This document shows positions 1 through 10,170 of a DNA stretch of 64,000 nucleotides, piece after piece. Source of the stretch: Aggregatimonas sangjinii (GTDB lineage Bacteria > Bacteroidota > Bacteroidia > Flavobacteriales > Flavobacteriaceae); NCBI RefSeq assembly GCF_005943945.1, contig NZ_CP040710.1, positions 2,119,001 to 2,183,000 on the forward strand, read 5' to 3'. Position 1 is the stretch's first letter. Each line of letters begins with the position of its first letter. Position numbers and translations under genes: made by a program. The notes beneath the pieces are model-generated. The model did no database searches and was not told the origin of the DNA. It was given only the letters and a program-made list of their open reading frames with translations.

Positions 1-192
1 AAAATTCCCCAACGTATTGTTTCCATCATAATCCATCGATTTTGTGTCGAGTGTTCCTCGATATCCGATTGACCGCTAAAGTAGTATTTTACGCGATAAT
101 CAAGATTCAAGTGCTCCGAATCTTGCCGTAACACGTCAATTTTTTTTCTTTTTCCAAGGATTCGCATGCTTGCCCCGGGGTCGTTTACTGCT

Positions 193-200
193 TATCTTTA
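193..200 (+). promoter_or_regulatory. candidate -7 promoter element of the carboxylase gene
   Basis: TATCTTTA resembles the Bacteroidota -7 consensus TAnnTTTG with the last base changed. It ends 26 nt before the ATG of the carboxylase gene. The same octamer sits at the same relative place before pheT. Nothing else was recognised in bases 1-226. Confidence 0.4.
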
Positions 201-226
201 TGCTCTAATTCAGAAGAACACCCTAA

Positions 227-1855
227 ATGGATATCAAATTCAATAAAAACGAGGACCACAATAAAATGATGCTTTCCGAGCTGCGCAAACGTTTGGCGAA
301 AGTAAAACTTGGTGGTGGCCAACTGCGTTTGGATAAGCAAAAGGCACAGGGCAAAATGACGGCACGGGAACGTATCGACTATTTGCTTGATGAGAAGAAA
401 GACAGTATCGAAATCGGAGCCTTTGCCGGCGATGGTATGTACGAGGAGCATGGCGGTTGCCCATGTGGAGGGGTTGTCGTCAAAATTGGCTCTGTTCAGG
501 GTAAACAGTGTATCGTTGTTGCTAATGATGCCACCGTTAAAGCCGGAGCTTGGTTTCCCATTACCGGAAAAAAGAATTTAAGGGCTCAGGAAATCGCCAT
601 AGAAAACAGACTGCCGATCATTTATCTGGTCGATAGCGCCGGCGTGTATTTGCCTTTGCAAGACGAGATTTTCCCCGATAAGGAACACTTCGGACGTATT
701 TTCCGAAATAACGCTGTCATGAGCAGTTTGGGAATTACCCAAATCGCTGCTGTTATGGGAAGCTGCGTGGCCGGAGGTGCCTATCTGCCCATTATGAGCG
801 ACGAGGCCTTAATAGTAGACAAAACAGCTAGTATTTTTCTGGCGGGGAGTTATTTGGTAAAAGCCGCGATTGGTGAGAGCGTAGATAATGAAACGTTGGG
901 TGGCGCAACAACGCATTGCGAAGTAAGCGGGGTAACCGATTACAAGGCGAAAGATGATGCCGATGCACTCGATAAAATCAAGAATATCGTGGATAAAATC
1001 GGTGATTTTGATAAAGCCGGATACAATCGTAAAAAGGCGGCAAAGCCAAATAAAAATCAAGAAGATATTTATGGTCTCCTCCCCGCCTCCCGTTCTGATC
1101 AGTACGATATGCTCGAAATTATCGAGCGAATGGTCGATGAATCGAAATTCGAACAGCACAAAGAAGGTTATGGAAAAACAATATTGACCGGCTATGCCCG
1201 AATTGACGGGTGGGCAGTAGGTATTGTCGCCAACCAAAGAAAAGTAGTAAAAACAGCAAAAGGCGAAATGCAGTTCGGAGGCGTCATTTATTCCGATTCT
1301 GCCGACAAGGCAACCCGCTTTATCGCCAATTGTAATCAGAAGAAGATACCCCTTGTTTTCTTACAGGATGTTACCGGATTTATGGTGGGGAGTAAGAGCG
1401 AGCATGGCGGTATTATTAAAGATGGTGCCAAAATGGTTAATGCGGTGAGCAATTCGGTAGTTCCCAAGTTTACCGTGGTTATCGGCAACAGTTACGGCGC
1501 AGGCAACTATGCCATGTGCGGTAAGGCCTATGACCCTAGGTTGATTGTGGCTTGGCCCAGTGCTGAACTGGCCGTGATGAGCGGAAATTCGGCTGCCAAA
1601 GTGCTGCTTCAAATCGAAAAATCCTCACTCAAAAAGAAAGGTGAAACAATTACGGAAGCAAAAGAAACCGAGCTTTTCCAAAAAATAAAACAACGCTACG
1701 ATAACCAAATATCGCCGTACTATGCGGCCTCCCGCATTTGGACCGATGCCATAATCGACCCTCTGGATACCAGAAAATGGATTTCGATAGGAATCGAGGC
1801 TGCGAATCATGCACCTATTACGAAGGACTTTAATTTAGGCGTTTTGCAGGTATAG
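227..1855 (+). CDS. mccB: methylcrotonyl-CoA carboxylase, carboxyltransferase (beta) subunit
   Basis: Cytoplasmic biotin-dependent acyl-CoA carboxylase beta subunit. It transfers carboxyl from biotin on the alpha subunit to an acyl-CoA, most likely 3-methylcrotonyl-CoA in leucine breakdown. The 542-residue length and the two crotonase-like halves (about 30-270 and 290-540) fit the family. Visible markers are the KMTARERI segment near residue 45, the VDSAGVYLPLQ stretch, the glycine-rich GSCVAGGAYLP, and FLQDVTGFMVG in the C-terminal half. Substrate choice is from family resemblance; a related acyl-CoA or propionyl-CoA carboxylase is the alternative. No alpha/biotin subunit is adjacent on the right. 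The stop lies 2 bp from the convergent next gene. Confidence 0.88.
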   Translation: MDIKFNKNEDHNKMMLSELRKRLAKVKLGGGQLRLDKQKAQGKMTARERIDYLLDEKKDSIEIGAFAGDGMYEEHGGCPCGGVVVKIGSVQGKQCIVVANDATVKAGAWFPITGKKNLRAQEIAIENRLPIIYLVDSAGVYLPLQDEIFPDKEHFGRIFRNNAVMSSLGITQIAAVMGSCVAGGAYLPIMSDEALIVDKTASIFLAGSYLVKAAIGESVDNETLGGATTHCEVSGVTDYKAKDDADALDKIKNIVDKIGDFDKAGYNRKKAAKPNKNQEDIYGLLPASRSDQYDMLEIIERMVDESKFEQHKEGYGKTILTGYARIDGWAVGIVANQRKVVKTAKGEMQFGGVIYSDSADKATRFIANCNQKKIPLVFLQDVTGFMVGSKSEHGGIIKDGAKMVNAVSNSVVPKFTVVIGNSYGAGNYAMCGKAYDPRLIVAWPSAELAVMSGNSAAKVLLQIEKSSLKKKGETITEAKETELFQKIKQRYDNQISPYYAASRIWTDAIIDPLDTRKWISIGIEAANHAPITKDFNLGVLQV

Positions 1856-1857
1856 CG

Positions 1858-3003
1858 TTATTCTCGTTCCAAATTCACGTTCACGGTAGTTTTTTCCAAC
1901 AATTCTATGGTGAGTTCTTTCATTCCAGGAGCTTCGTAGACTAGAATGTCCATTGGATTGGCCTCTATAAGATATCTACCACTCTCATTGGTAGCAACTT
2001 CCCCCCCTGTTGATACATTTGTGATTTTAACATTGGTTTGTGGTCGCCCTGCAAAAAAAACAAAGCCGGAAACATTCCGTGCAGCTATTCCTGTCTCTCG
2101 CTCTTGCGCTTCCTTCTTCGATTTTGGCCTCTTTTTGGAATAATACGTGGTTACTAACGAGTACGCCATCGCCACATCTTCCAATCGCTCCCATGCACCC
2201 TGACTGGCATATTTGCGGTAGGAATCGGTATAGGAATTATCACTTGCGGCTAATATCAAATTGATTTTCTCGGTGCCATAGACTTTTAAAAGTTCAAGGC
2301 TAATAATAAAATCATCCGTTACATAGATGTCGAAAGGATCCAAGTCTATTTCGCAGTTACCTCGTTTTTTTTTAATTGTATATAAAATTTCCTTTTTTGA
2401 GGTGTTGAGATTTGTTAGAGGAAAGTTTCGATCACCATCTTGGTCATAGATATTTATCCGTACCAAAACACTATCCGAAGGGTTCCCCATAACATCGAAA
2501 TTGAACTGCTCGAGCCTTCGTAGTCCCTTTTTTACCTTTATCTTAGTTGCTAGCTCACCACCAAGGGCCACATTGTCAGACCAATACCCAAAAAATTTTG
2601 AGCCTTTGCTCATATAACCTATACGTTTTTCAACAGGAAATCCTCCGGTATTGGTAACAACTACTTCATTTAGTTCAAGCAGTTCCGGTTGCATAGCGAC
2701 TGGTGGATATTCATTAAAAGCAAAAACTAGATCTGGAACAGCGTATTTTATTGTCCTATACCCTAATGCTGAAAGGATCAAGGTATCTTTTTCAGTATAC
2801 TTTTCCGGATTAATTTCTAAATGGAAGATGCCCTCTTCATCACTGACCGTTCCGATGCCTTTGCCAACGATACCAATGTTCACATAAGGCACGATTTCAT
2901 TAGTTTTCGCGTCGATAACAACGCCTTTATAATCTTTCTGGGCATGTCCGCACAGGGTGGACAAAAACAAACAAGCTATAGAAACTGAAGATTTTGCATT
3001 CAT
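1858..3003 (-). CDS. CarboxypepD_reg-like envelope protein (two regulatory-like domains)
   Basis: A 381-residue exported protein. Residues 1-21 form a signal peptide ending in GHAQ. Residues about 23-105 are a CarboxypepD_reg-like beta sandwich (KGVVIDAKTNEIVPYVNIGI), followed by the LNEVVV box typical of TonB-plug proteins. No plug or barrel follows. The middle (120-290) is unassigned beta-rich sequence, and residues about 310-380 look like a second sandwich domain (VSGFVFFAGRPQTNVKI). It starts 6 bp after the preceding minus-strand gene and is the last gene of the plug cluster. Function unknown; surface or periplasmic location inferred. Confidence 0.7.
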   Translation of the reverse strand: MNAKSSVSIACLFLSTLCGHAQKDYKGVVIDAKTNEIVPYVNIGIVGKGIGTVSDEEGIFHLEINPEKYTEKDTLILSALGYRTIKYAVPDLVFAFNEYPPVAMQPELLELNEVVVTNTGGFPVEKRIGYMSKGSKFFGYWSDNVALGGELATKIKVKKGLRRLEQFNFDVMGNPSDSVLVRINIYDQDGDRNFPLTNLNTSKKEILYTIKKKRGNCEIDLDPFDIYVTDDFIISLELLKVYGTEKINLILAASDNSYTDSYRKYASQGAWERLEDVAMAYSLVTTYYSKKRPKSKKEAQERETGIAARNVSGFVFFAGRPQTNVKITNVSTGGEVATNESGRYLIEANPMDILVYEAPGMKELTIELLEKTTVNVNLERE

Positions 3004-3009
3004 CTATTC

Positions 3010-4767
3010 TTAATTAGATGCAATGATACTTGCATTCGAAACTTTGAACCATTGCTGATTCACAATTCTTAGACTCATTTTGAACAATTTGGTCTCCTTG
3101 CGCTGGCTGGCACTACCGTAGTTATGATAAATGGTAGCCTTAATGTAGGTAGGCGTAAGGCTCTTATTTCCTAAGTACTTTATGTTGGCCATCCACGTAC
3201 CGCGTAGGGTATCGTCAATCAAGTACTCCTCACTGGAATAGCCACTCAGCTTTTCATTTTTGATTCGCTCAGCATCCGCAACCAACGAATGCTCGGATTT
3301 AAAATACTGGTTTTCGGGATTAACGAACTGTAGTTCGAACTCGGCTTCGCTATCGTTCCATTCGAAGACCAGTCGCGTGCCAGTGAAATCCTCATCAAGA
3401 ATGAAATTTTTAAGTTCCTTTCTTGAGAGAATCTTTCTACCTTTTAAGGATACTAAATTGTTTAGTTCCCTATCGATCATATGGGTGAATACTTTTCCAT
3501 CAGCCCTTAAGAACCCTTCTTCTAAAAGATAACCATACCGAGCATAAATAGATGCCGCCTTTTGGTAGTCCGCTACTTCACGATAACTGTTCCCCAAATC
3601 CATATACGACTGGGCATAGTTCGGTCTTAGGATAAAAATTTCCTTATAGATTTCATGTGCTTTTGAGAATCTTTCCTGACTATCATAATAATACGCCAAA
3701 GCCTTTAAAGCTATCGGGTTTTCACAAAATATCCCAAAATTATCTTGAATTATACTGTCGGCAAATGCTATGTTTTTCCATTTGCTCGAAAAATAATCAT
3801 AGGCATCCAAAACATAATGAAACGAGTTTCCTTGCGTATTTATTTGCTTTCGATATAAGTCAATGGCCTGTTCTTCGCTACCGACATTTCGTAATTGTAA
3901 TACATAGGTGGAAACATCATTTTCGGTATCGTTTTTAGTCAACACTTCGTCGGCGTCGTAAAAATTATTTCGCAATCGTGCAAGATCCATTGGGATTTGA
4001 GAATCATTCTTGGCATAGACCGCACCCTTGGTGTTGATTAAAATTACTCCACCATTACCCTGAAACCCATATTTATTGGTAGCGCCAAGGCCTGAGATTA
4101 TTGCAATACGTTCAATGTTTTCAACTTGAATGAAAGTCGGTGTTGTGGTAAATACCAAGCCATCAACATCATAAATTGCGGGAGCGAACCCAATACCTGC
4201 TGCTCCTCTTAGATACACATTTGGCTCTAAAGGGCTATTTGCTAAACGTTCAACGCGTAGACCAGGAAACCGACCAATTAACGCACTTACGAAGTCGATA
4301 CCTCCAACGGGAAGCTCTTTCCCCTGTATTATCTTCATGCTATAATTAGTGCGTTCCTTATCGATAATGCCGAAAGCGGTATTAATCAAGTTCTTGTTCA
4401 AATAGTAGTCCTCACGTAGTTGTTTTTGCGTTTTCCGTACCCTTTTGGTTACTACTACCTCGTCTAATTTATTCACCTCTGCGTTCATGGCGACATTCAG
4501 AATACGCGTGACATCCTCTACTACTATTTCTGTGGTACGCATGCTCGGATAGGAAAAGACCAATATTTCTCCGACTTGTACATCAATACTATAATTCCCC
4601 TCCAAGTCTGTTTTAACGATACTTTCTGTACCTGAAACGGCGACATCTGCATTCACAAGGGGCGTATTGAGGTATTGCACTTTTCCTTTTACCGTTTTAA
4701 CGGTTTCTTGGGCGAAACCCGACGGGTAGGATAATAGTATCAATAGAAATAAGTATAAGTATTTCAT
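3010..4767 (-). CDS. barrel-less TonB-plug / TPR / DUF2135-like protein (paralog A)
   Basis: A 585-residue exported protein. In order: signal peptide 1-19, CarboxypepD_reg-like domain about 25-92, LDEVVVTKRV box near 98, TonB-plug-like domain about 120-250 (YLRGAAGIGF, YDVDGLV, GNGGVILINTKG), TPR-like helices about 330-420 with the YAQSYMDLGNSYREVADYQ repeat, and a C-terminal DUF2135-like beta domain about 465-585 beginning TRLVFEWNDSEAEF. A SusC/TonB receptor would have about 700 more residues of barrel, which are absent. The last 200 residues are nearly identical to the next gene while the plug part has diverged. The DUF2135 assignment is by eye. Confidence 0.7.
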   Translation of the reverse strand: MKYLYLFLLILLSYPSGFAQETVKTVKGKVQYLNTPLVNADVAVSGTESIVKTDLEGNYSIDVQVGEILVFSYPSMRTTEIVVEDVTRILNVAMNAEVNKLDEVVVTKRVRKTQKQLREDYYLNKNLINTAFGIIDKERTNYSMKIIQGKELPVGGIDFVSALIGRFPGLRVERLANSPLEPNVYLRGAAGIGFAPAIYDVDGLVFTTTPTFIQVENIERIAIISGLGATNKYGFQGNGGVILINTKGAVYAKNDSQIPMDLARLRNNFYDADEVLTKNDTENDVSTYVLQLRNVGSEEQAIDLYRKQINTQGNSFHYVLDAYDYFSSKWKNIAFADSIIQDNFGIFCENPIALKALAYYYDSQERFSKAHEIYKEIFILRPNYAQSYMDLGNSYREVADYQKAASIYARYGYLLEEGFLRADGKVFTHMIDRELNNLVSLKGRKILSRKELKNFILDEDFTGTRLVFEWNDSEAEFELQFVNPENQYFKSEHSLVADAERIKNEKLSGYSSEEYLIDDTLRGTWMANIKYLGNKSLTPTYIKATIYHNYGSASQRKETKLFKMSLRIVNQQWFKVSNASIIASN

Positions 4768-4798
4768 GGACGTGTTTTATAAAGTTTTCAAAGGATTT

Positions 4799-6544
4799 TT
4801 AATTGGAAACAATGGTACTGGCATTCGAAACTTTAAACCATTGCTGGTTTACATTTCTTAGGCTCATCTTAAAGAGTTTTATCTCCTTTCGCTGGCTGGC
4901 ACTGCCGTAGTTGTGATAGATGGTGGCCTTGATATAAGTTGGCGTAAGGCTCTTATTCCCAAGATATTTCACGTTGACCATCCATGTACCACGCAAGGTA
5001 TCGTCTATCAGGTATTCCTCACTGGAATAACCGCTCAACTTTTCATTTTTGATTCGTGCGGCATCGGCCACCAACGAATGCTCCGACTTGAAATATTTAT
5101 TTTCCGGGTTCACGAACTGTAGTTCGAACTCGGCCTCGCTATCGTTCCATTGGAAGACCAATCGAGTCCCGTTGAATTCCTCGTCCAGTATAAAGTTCTT
5201 CAGTTCTTTTCTCGAAAGTATCTCTTTACCTTTTAGCGAAACCAGATTGTTGAGTTCCCGGTCGATGATATTGGTAAACATTTTTCCTTCGGCCCGCAGA
5301 AAGCCCTCTTCCAAAAGGTACCCGTAACGCGCATATATCGATGCCGCTTTCTGATAATCTCCCACTTCGCGGTAGCTGTTGGCCAAATCCATATATGATT
5401 GGGCATAGTTGGGACGTAGCATGAACACCTCTTTATAGATGTTGTGGGCCATTTCATAACGCCCTTGTGCCTGATATAGAAAGGCTAGGGCTTTCATGCC
5501 TGGAGCGTTATCCCTAAAAAGGAAAAAATTCTCGTCGATTATTTCATCGGCGAAGTTGTTATTACCCCATCTTTCCGAAAAATGGCGATATGCATCCAGG
5601 ACATAGTATATAGAGTTTCCGTAGGCCGCAATTTGTTCTCTATATAGCGTTTTAGCCTCCTCTTCTGACTTTGCAGTACGAAGCACGGCCAGATAGCTAG
5701 CCTCATTCTTCTCCGCTTGGGTTGCAGTAAGTGCGTCATTTTCGAAGTTGTTGTTACGAAGCTTGGCTTGATCAAAAGTTTTGTTGTCAGCATCCGTATT
5801 GAAAAAATTACCGGTTTTGGTGTTGATAACGATTACCCCTCCATTAGCTTTACCACCATATTTAGTTAACGCTCCCAGACCAGGAATGACGGCTAGCCGA
5901 TAAACATTCGCAACATCAAAACTTCTTAAGAAATTAGCCGTATCCGCTATGACCACACCATCAACATCCAAAATCGCCGGAAATAGTCCCATAGATTGAC
6001 CCCGCAAATAAATATCCCCGTTTGGGGCTACTTTGATACCAGGGAATCGATATTGCATCGCTGTACCTAGATTGGTATTTATCAATGGTATTTCCTCGCC
6101 TTCAATTATACGAACTGCAAAACTCGTCACGTCCCCATCCAAAATACCAAAAGCAGTATTGATCAACTGAGGGTTCGACCGATACTCCGCTTGCAATTCT
6201 TTCTGTGATTTCAACACCGTCTTTTCTACAACGACCTCGTCGAGCTGATTGACTTCCGGCGTCATTTCAAGATTTAAAATCTTTGTAACATCTTCTACAA
6301 TGATTTCCATATCCCGCATGCTAGGGTACGAGAAAACCAGAACATCACCCGGTTCGGCACTGATTTCATACTTGCCGTCCATCTTGGTCTTTATAATTTC
6401 ACCTGATCCTGAAATAGTAATTTCGGCATTGGCCAAAGGGGTATCTAAATACGATATCTTACCTTTAATTTTTTGGGTGGACTCCTGTGCAAAAAGCGTT
6501 GCACATGACAACATTAGTACTAGTAAGGGGTACAATTTTTTCAT
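4799..6544 (-). CDS. barrel-less TonB-plug / TPR / DUF2135-like protein (paralog B)
   Basis: Tandem paralog of the downstream gene with the same architecture in 581 residues: signal peptide, CarboxypepD_reg-like domain, LDEVVVEKTV box, plug-like domain (YLRGQSMGLF, LDVDGVV, KANGGVIVINTKTG), TPR helices, and a DUF2135-like C-terminus. The C-terminal third differs from paralog A by only a few residues, although the DNA carries many silent differences, so the sequence appears held by selection. It lies 31 bp before paralog A and 69 bp after the vWA-plug gene. Outer-membrane or periplasmic location inferred; function unknown. Confidence 0.7.
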   Translation of the reverse strand: MKKLYPLLVLMLSCATLFAQESTQKIKGKISYLDTPLANAEITISGSGEIIKTKMDGKYEISAEPGDVLVFSYPSMRDMEIIVEDVTKILNLEMTPEVNQLDEVVVEKTVLKSQKELQAEYRSNPQLINTAFGILDGDVTSFAVRIIEGEEIPLINTNLGTAMQYRFPGIKVAPNGDIYLRGQSMGLFPAILDVDGVVIADTANFLRSFDVANVYRLAVIPGLGALTKYGGKANGGVIVINTKTGNFFNTDADNKTFDQAKLRNNNFENDALTATQAEKNEASYLAVLRTAKSEEEAKTLYREQIAAYGNSIYYVLDAYRHFSERWGNNNFADEIIDENFFLFRDNAPGMKALAFLYQAQGRYEMAHNIYKEVFMLRPNYAQSYMDLANSYREVGDYQKAASIYARYGYLLEEGFLRAEGKMFTNIIDRELNNLVSLKGKEILSRKELKNFILDEEFNGTRLVFQWNDSEAEFELQFVNPENKYFKSEHSLVADAARIKNEKLSGYSSEEYLIDDTLRGTWMVNVKYLGNKSLTPTYIKATIYHNYGSASQRKEIKLFKMSLRNVNQQWFKVSNASTIVSN

Positions 6545-6613
6545 AATGGACGTATTAAATGTTCTTTATTTAAACCCTCAAAAAATATACCATTTTCGTG
6601 TTTTTTTTCCATT

Positions 6614-8803
6614 TTAATTAACAACAACTTCGGTGATAGGTAGTTTTTGATTGCTTTTTGTAAAATGTATCCAAATTTGTCTTTTGGATTGTGAGGGGTA
6701 CCCAAAATTTTGATAAAGTGTACATAATATCACGAATGGGTCGCTATTTTGTCGGTCTAGATTCCCTAAATACTCGGCATTGATTTTCCATTTCCCCTTC
6801 AAATCATCATAAATCTCAAATTCTTCCATCGCGAAACCCAATTGAATCTCATCCTTGATTCGTTGCCCATCTGCGGCATTGGTATGCTCCCAATTAAAGA
6901 ACCGATTTTGTGGATTTACAAATTGAATATTGAATTCGGATGCACTATTGTTCCATTGCAGCACCAATCGCGTATTCATTTTTTCGTTGGTAAAATACCT
7001 ATTGTCGATTCCGTTCGTTTGAAGACTTCCTTTCTTCGTAAAAAGCAGGTTCTTCAAATCCCTGTCCAGCGTCTTGGTCATATTCGAAACATTCAACGAA
7101 CCATACGCACCCCCTTTGGCCAATGTTGATAGTTGTTCCAATCCTTCCTGATACTCACCCTTTTCTATAGACATGGCCGCTTCTACGTAATAGGGTTCTA
7201 TCGCCAATGGAGACCGGTTATGCTGTTCTTGATTGAATAGTCTAGCCAAATCAAAATCCGATAAGTACCGAAACGCGAGCGCTACCGTTTTAAGAGCCGT
7301 TTCGCTCTTTGGATTCAATTCGCAAAGATTGGAGATGATACGTTTTGCCAACATCGGGTCTTTATCCTTGAAATATGAGAAGCTATCCAAATAAAAAGCA
7401 GTATCCTCTTCGTTAAAATTTCTGAGCATCAAATATTTCTCGTATGCCTCATCAAAACTCGTGGTACCTTTCAATGCATTTAATACTGCAGAATTAGAGC
7501 CGCTCATTTTTGTGTTCGGATCGTAGATATTATTCTGAATCAATGCCCTATCGCTATTTTCCGAATCTACTTTTTTACCTCTTGCCGCAACTTTGGTCGT
7601 AATTAGGATGACCCCATTGTTCCCTAAGGTACCGTATCGGTTCGTGGCGGCATAACCCTTAAGCACCGTAATACTGGCCACGCTTTCGGGATCTATAAAT
7701 CCTGCGCTCGCTCCAAAACCATTGTCGCGTGAAGAATCGGACTGTTGGGTAGGTACCCCATCAACAACGATAAGACCGTAATTATTACCTAACAATGAGG
7801 TATTCGTGCGCATGGTTACCTTGGTCAAATCTTGGTCTGCGCCGATATTGACATTTGAGAATTTGTTCTGCACGGAACGGGATACGTCAGTGGTAATCGC
7901 ATTGATGTCCTCATCTTCTATCGATTGAACAGCATAACCAACTTTTTCTTTGTTCTCAATACCATAACCCGTAACAACTTCCTCGTTGCTTGCGGTCGTT
8001 ATTCGATTCTCCGTTACCACCACTTCGTCTAAAGTAGTGACGTTCCCCTCAAGGAAGATATTGAGGTTATCACTGAAATACCCTACGGGTACCATTTTTA
8101 ATGCCTTGTTCTCCTTACTGCTGAAAAGGATGGAATCGCCCGGTACCGCAGGCAGATTGAACTTACCATTATCATCAGGCTTAAACACCTTGTCTTTGCC
8201 TTTTATTCGAATTTCTACGTTCGCTGTTGGTATATTATCCACATAAATAACTCCCGAAATCGGTTCAAGGGTCTGGATATTTTTTTCTGGAGTCGAATTA
8301 AAGTTTTCAGGTAACATAGCCGCAAAATCCATTAGCCTCGCCCTTCCTATCAAGGCGGCGTTTTTTAAGAATTTTTCATCGCGGTCAGGTACACTATTAA
8401 TGACAAAATTTCCTTTTTTAAGGGGAAGGTTTTCTTCAGTTATTATCCGATTCCCATCCGTAAAAAAGTATACCTTATCGTATTTAATTTTATCCTCTAA
8501 CCCACTGTAGACCGTGGCGCCATCCAACTTAGCCGCGACCAATTCGGCCTTTAAAGCGGTCCAGTCCCCATCAGATATCTTAAATTCCTTTTCTTCTACA
8601 GTTACATTGAACAATAACAATTGAACGGTTTGGTCAGGGGTCCTTTCAAAAATTTTATCCAACAATTCGAATTCTTGATCAAGATTTCTCTCTCGCATTG
8701 AAAAGGAGGTATCCCAGCAAATAGTGCTCGTCCCATCAACCTTATCCTGAGCAGCAACTAGTTGTATAAGAAGGGTGAAAAGCAGAAAAACTCGAAGTTT
8801 CAT
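6614..8803 (-). CDS. vWA - CarboxypepD_reg - TonB plug - DUF2135-like fusion protein
   Basis: A 729-residue exported protein. After a signal peptide (1-19) residues about 24-120 form a von Willebrand A-like domain with the metal-site motif DTSFS at 31-35, a TVYSGLE segment and FFTDG. Then come a CarboxypepD_reg-like domain (about 180-255), LDEVVVTENRI, a plug-like domain (about 285-405, with LIVVDGVPTQ and GTLGNNGVILITTK), a helical region, and the DUF2135-like C-terminus (from about 610, TRLVLQWNNSASEF) shared with the two downstream genes. No beta-barrel. vWA and DUF2135 domains are known to occur together in VIT/vWA proteins. It starts 17 bp after the M24 peptidase gene, suggesting one operon. 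Confidence 0.7.
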   Translation of the reverse strand: MKLRVFLLFTLLIQLVAAQDKVDGTSTICWDTSFSMRERNLDQEFELLDKIFERTPDQTVQLLLFNVTVEEKEFKISDGDWTALKAELVAAKLDGATVYSGLEDKIKYDKVYFFTDGNRIITEENLPLKKGNFVINSVPDRDEKFLKNAALIGRARLMDFAAMLPENFNSTPEKNIQTLEPISGVIYVDNIPTANVEIRIKGKDKVFKPDDNGKFNLPAVPGDSILFSSKENKALKMVPVGYFSDNLNIFLEGNVTTLDEVVVTENRITTASNEEVVTGYGIENKEKVGYAVQSIEDEDINAITTDVSRSVQNKFSNVNIGADQDLTKVTMRTNTSLLGNNYGLIVVDGVPTQQSDSSRDNGFGASAGFIDPESVASITVLKGYAATNRYGTLGNNGVILITTKVAARGKKVDSENSDRALIQNNIYDPNTKMSGSNSAVLNALKGTTSFDEAYEKYLMLRNFNEEDTAFYLDSFSYFKDKDPMLAKRIISNLCELNPKSETALKTVALAFRYLSDFDLARLFNQEQHNRSPLAIEPYYVEAAMSIEKGEYQEGLEQLSTLAKGGAYGSLNVSNMTKTLDRDLKNLLFTKKGSLQTNGIDNRYFTNEKMNTRLVLQWNNSASEFNIQFVNPQNRFFNWEHTNAADGQRIKDEIQLGFAMEEFEIYDDLKGKWKINAEYLGNLDRQNSDPFVILCTLYQNFGYPSQSKRQIWIHFTKSNQKLPITEVVVN

Positions 8804-8820
8804 AAAATCATAGTTAATTT

Positions 8821-10170
8821 TTAATTCCCTTGCTGTTCTTTGATTCGTGGAATCAATAACAACTCCGTTTGTCGTCCGTTTACGTACCGAAAACTATCCT
8901 CACCAAAGAAACCAGCTTCTTCCAGCATAATACGGATGTCCCTTTTCCACTCGGGAATCGTAATGGTCGTATTTAATTCAATTGCATAGACCGTATTCGG
9001 ATTTAATGGGTAGCTCTCACCATCATCCTTCATAACGCCACCTTGGCTATCCCACATGCCAATGGTCGTTCCTGCGGAATGGCCGTACAAGCCCAAAGGG
9101 TGCGTATAAATGGAAGGACGCAGGCCCGCAGCCTTGGCCTCCTGTAATGATTTGGCTAAAATTTCGTTTCCCGTTCTTCCGGCTACCATGTTCTGGGTAA
9201 GGAAATCCTGCACGCGATTGCCATCCCTTAAACCCTGGATCAAATAATCTGGAGCCGACTCTTCCTCAGGTCGCAGTACGTAAGCCAATTCTTGGCAATC
9301 GGTATTCAAGCGCAAGTAGGTGATACCGAAATCGCAATGCAACAAATCACCAGGAACAATGACCATATCATCCGGACGGCCAGAAAATGAATACAGGTGA
9401 CTTACCAATTCCTCACTCGTACGCTGTACATCCACCGTTGGGTGAAACCAGGTTTCAAGGCCCAAATCGGTTACTTTTTGGCGCATCCACCACTCTACCT
9501 CGGTCGTTGTGGTTATGCCTGGGGTGATGACCTTTTCCGAGAACGCTTCGGCAATAATATCATGGGTGATGTCTACCAGCTGGTCGTAAATGATCATTTC
9601 CCTTTCGGTGCGTGTTTCGATCCATCGAACGGCCAATTGTTCTGCAGAAACTACTTTTGACTGCAATTTTTTTGGAAGGTTTTGCATAAACTCCTCATAA
9701 TCGGTCTTATCGAGGCCATCGGCAATATTGAAATCCTTGGAAAAATTGAGTCCGATTTTTTCCGGATTTCGTTCCGTAATCAACTGCACCAAGCGTTTCC
9801 ACTGGTCCGGTTCCTTTTCCTTGTCCCAAGCCGATTCAATATTTTCGCCCACATTGTAGCGCGCGACGGCCAATTTTTCGATGGTGTTCTTTGCCTTGTT
9901 TCTACAGAACAGTAGAATCGTTCGTCTGCGGGCATTTAACCAAGTAGAAGGCAACATGGTTCGCAAAACCGGGTCTTCATTGTACTCCCTGGAGATTACG
10001 ATCCACATATCGATCTCCGCCGTATCCATAAGTTCGGGCAATAGCGTGTTGAAACGTTCCTGTAGTATTTCATCGACAACACGTGCCCGTTCTACCTCAG
10101 GTAAGATTTGTTGGGCGTTCGCTCCAATAACAAGCAACACTGTAATCAGAAAAAGAAAGTAGCGGTTCAT
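8821..10170 (-). CDS. M24 family metallopeptidase (Xaa-Pro aminopeptidase-like), exported
   Basis: A 449-residue protein with an N-terminal signal peptide (to about residue 19). Its C-terminal half has the pita-bread fold signatures: LLHCDFGITYLRLNTDCQ with the two metal aspartates, GLYGHSAG with the histidine, and glutamates in AIELNTT and MLEEAG. The set of five M24 metal ligands therefore looks complete. The family cleaves N-terminal residues next to proline, but some members are creatinase-like, so the exact substrate is not known. Likely first gene of an operon running to 1858. The 278 bp upstream hold no gene I can support. Confidence 0.82.
   Translation of the reverse strand: MNRYFLFLITVLLVIGANAQQILPEVERARVVDEILQERFNTLLPELMDTAEIDMWIVISREYNEDPVLRTMLPSTWLNARRRTILLFCRNKAKNTIEKLAVARYNVGENIESAWDKEKEPDQWKRLVQLITERNPEKIGLNFSKDFNIADGLDKTDYEEFMQNLPKKLQSKVVSAEQLAVRWIETRTEREMIIYDQLVDITHDIIAEAFSEKVITPGITTTTEVEWWMRQKVTDLGLETWFHPTVDVQRTSEELVSHLYSFSGRPDDMVIVPGDLLHCDFGITYLRLNTDCQELAYVLRPEEESAPDYLIQGLRDGNRVQDFLTQNMVAGRTGNEILAKSLQEAKAAGLRPSIYTHPLGLYGHSAGTTIGMWDSQGGVMKDDGESYPLNPNTVYAIELNTTITIPEWKRDIRIMLEEAGFFGEDSFRYVNGRQTELLLIPRIKEQQGN

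Noticed and set aside
809-1237. A 142-codon open frame on the strand opposite the carboxylase gene
   Set aside because: It lies wholly inside a clear gene, has no recognisable domain, and arises from codon bias of the sense strand.
5049-5327. Open frames opposite the DUF2135-like ends of the two plug paralogs (also 3260-3532)
   Set aside because: They are similar to each other only because the sense genes are paralogs.
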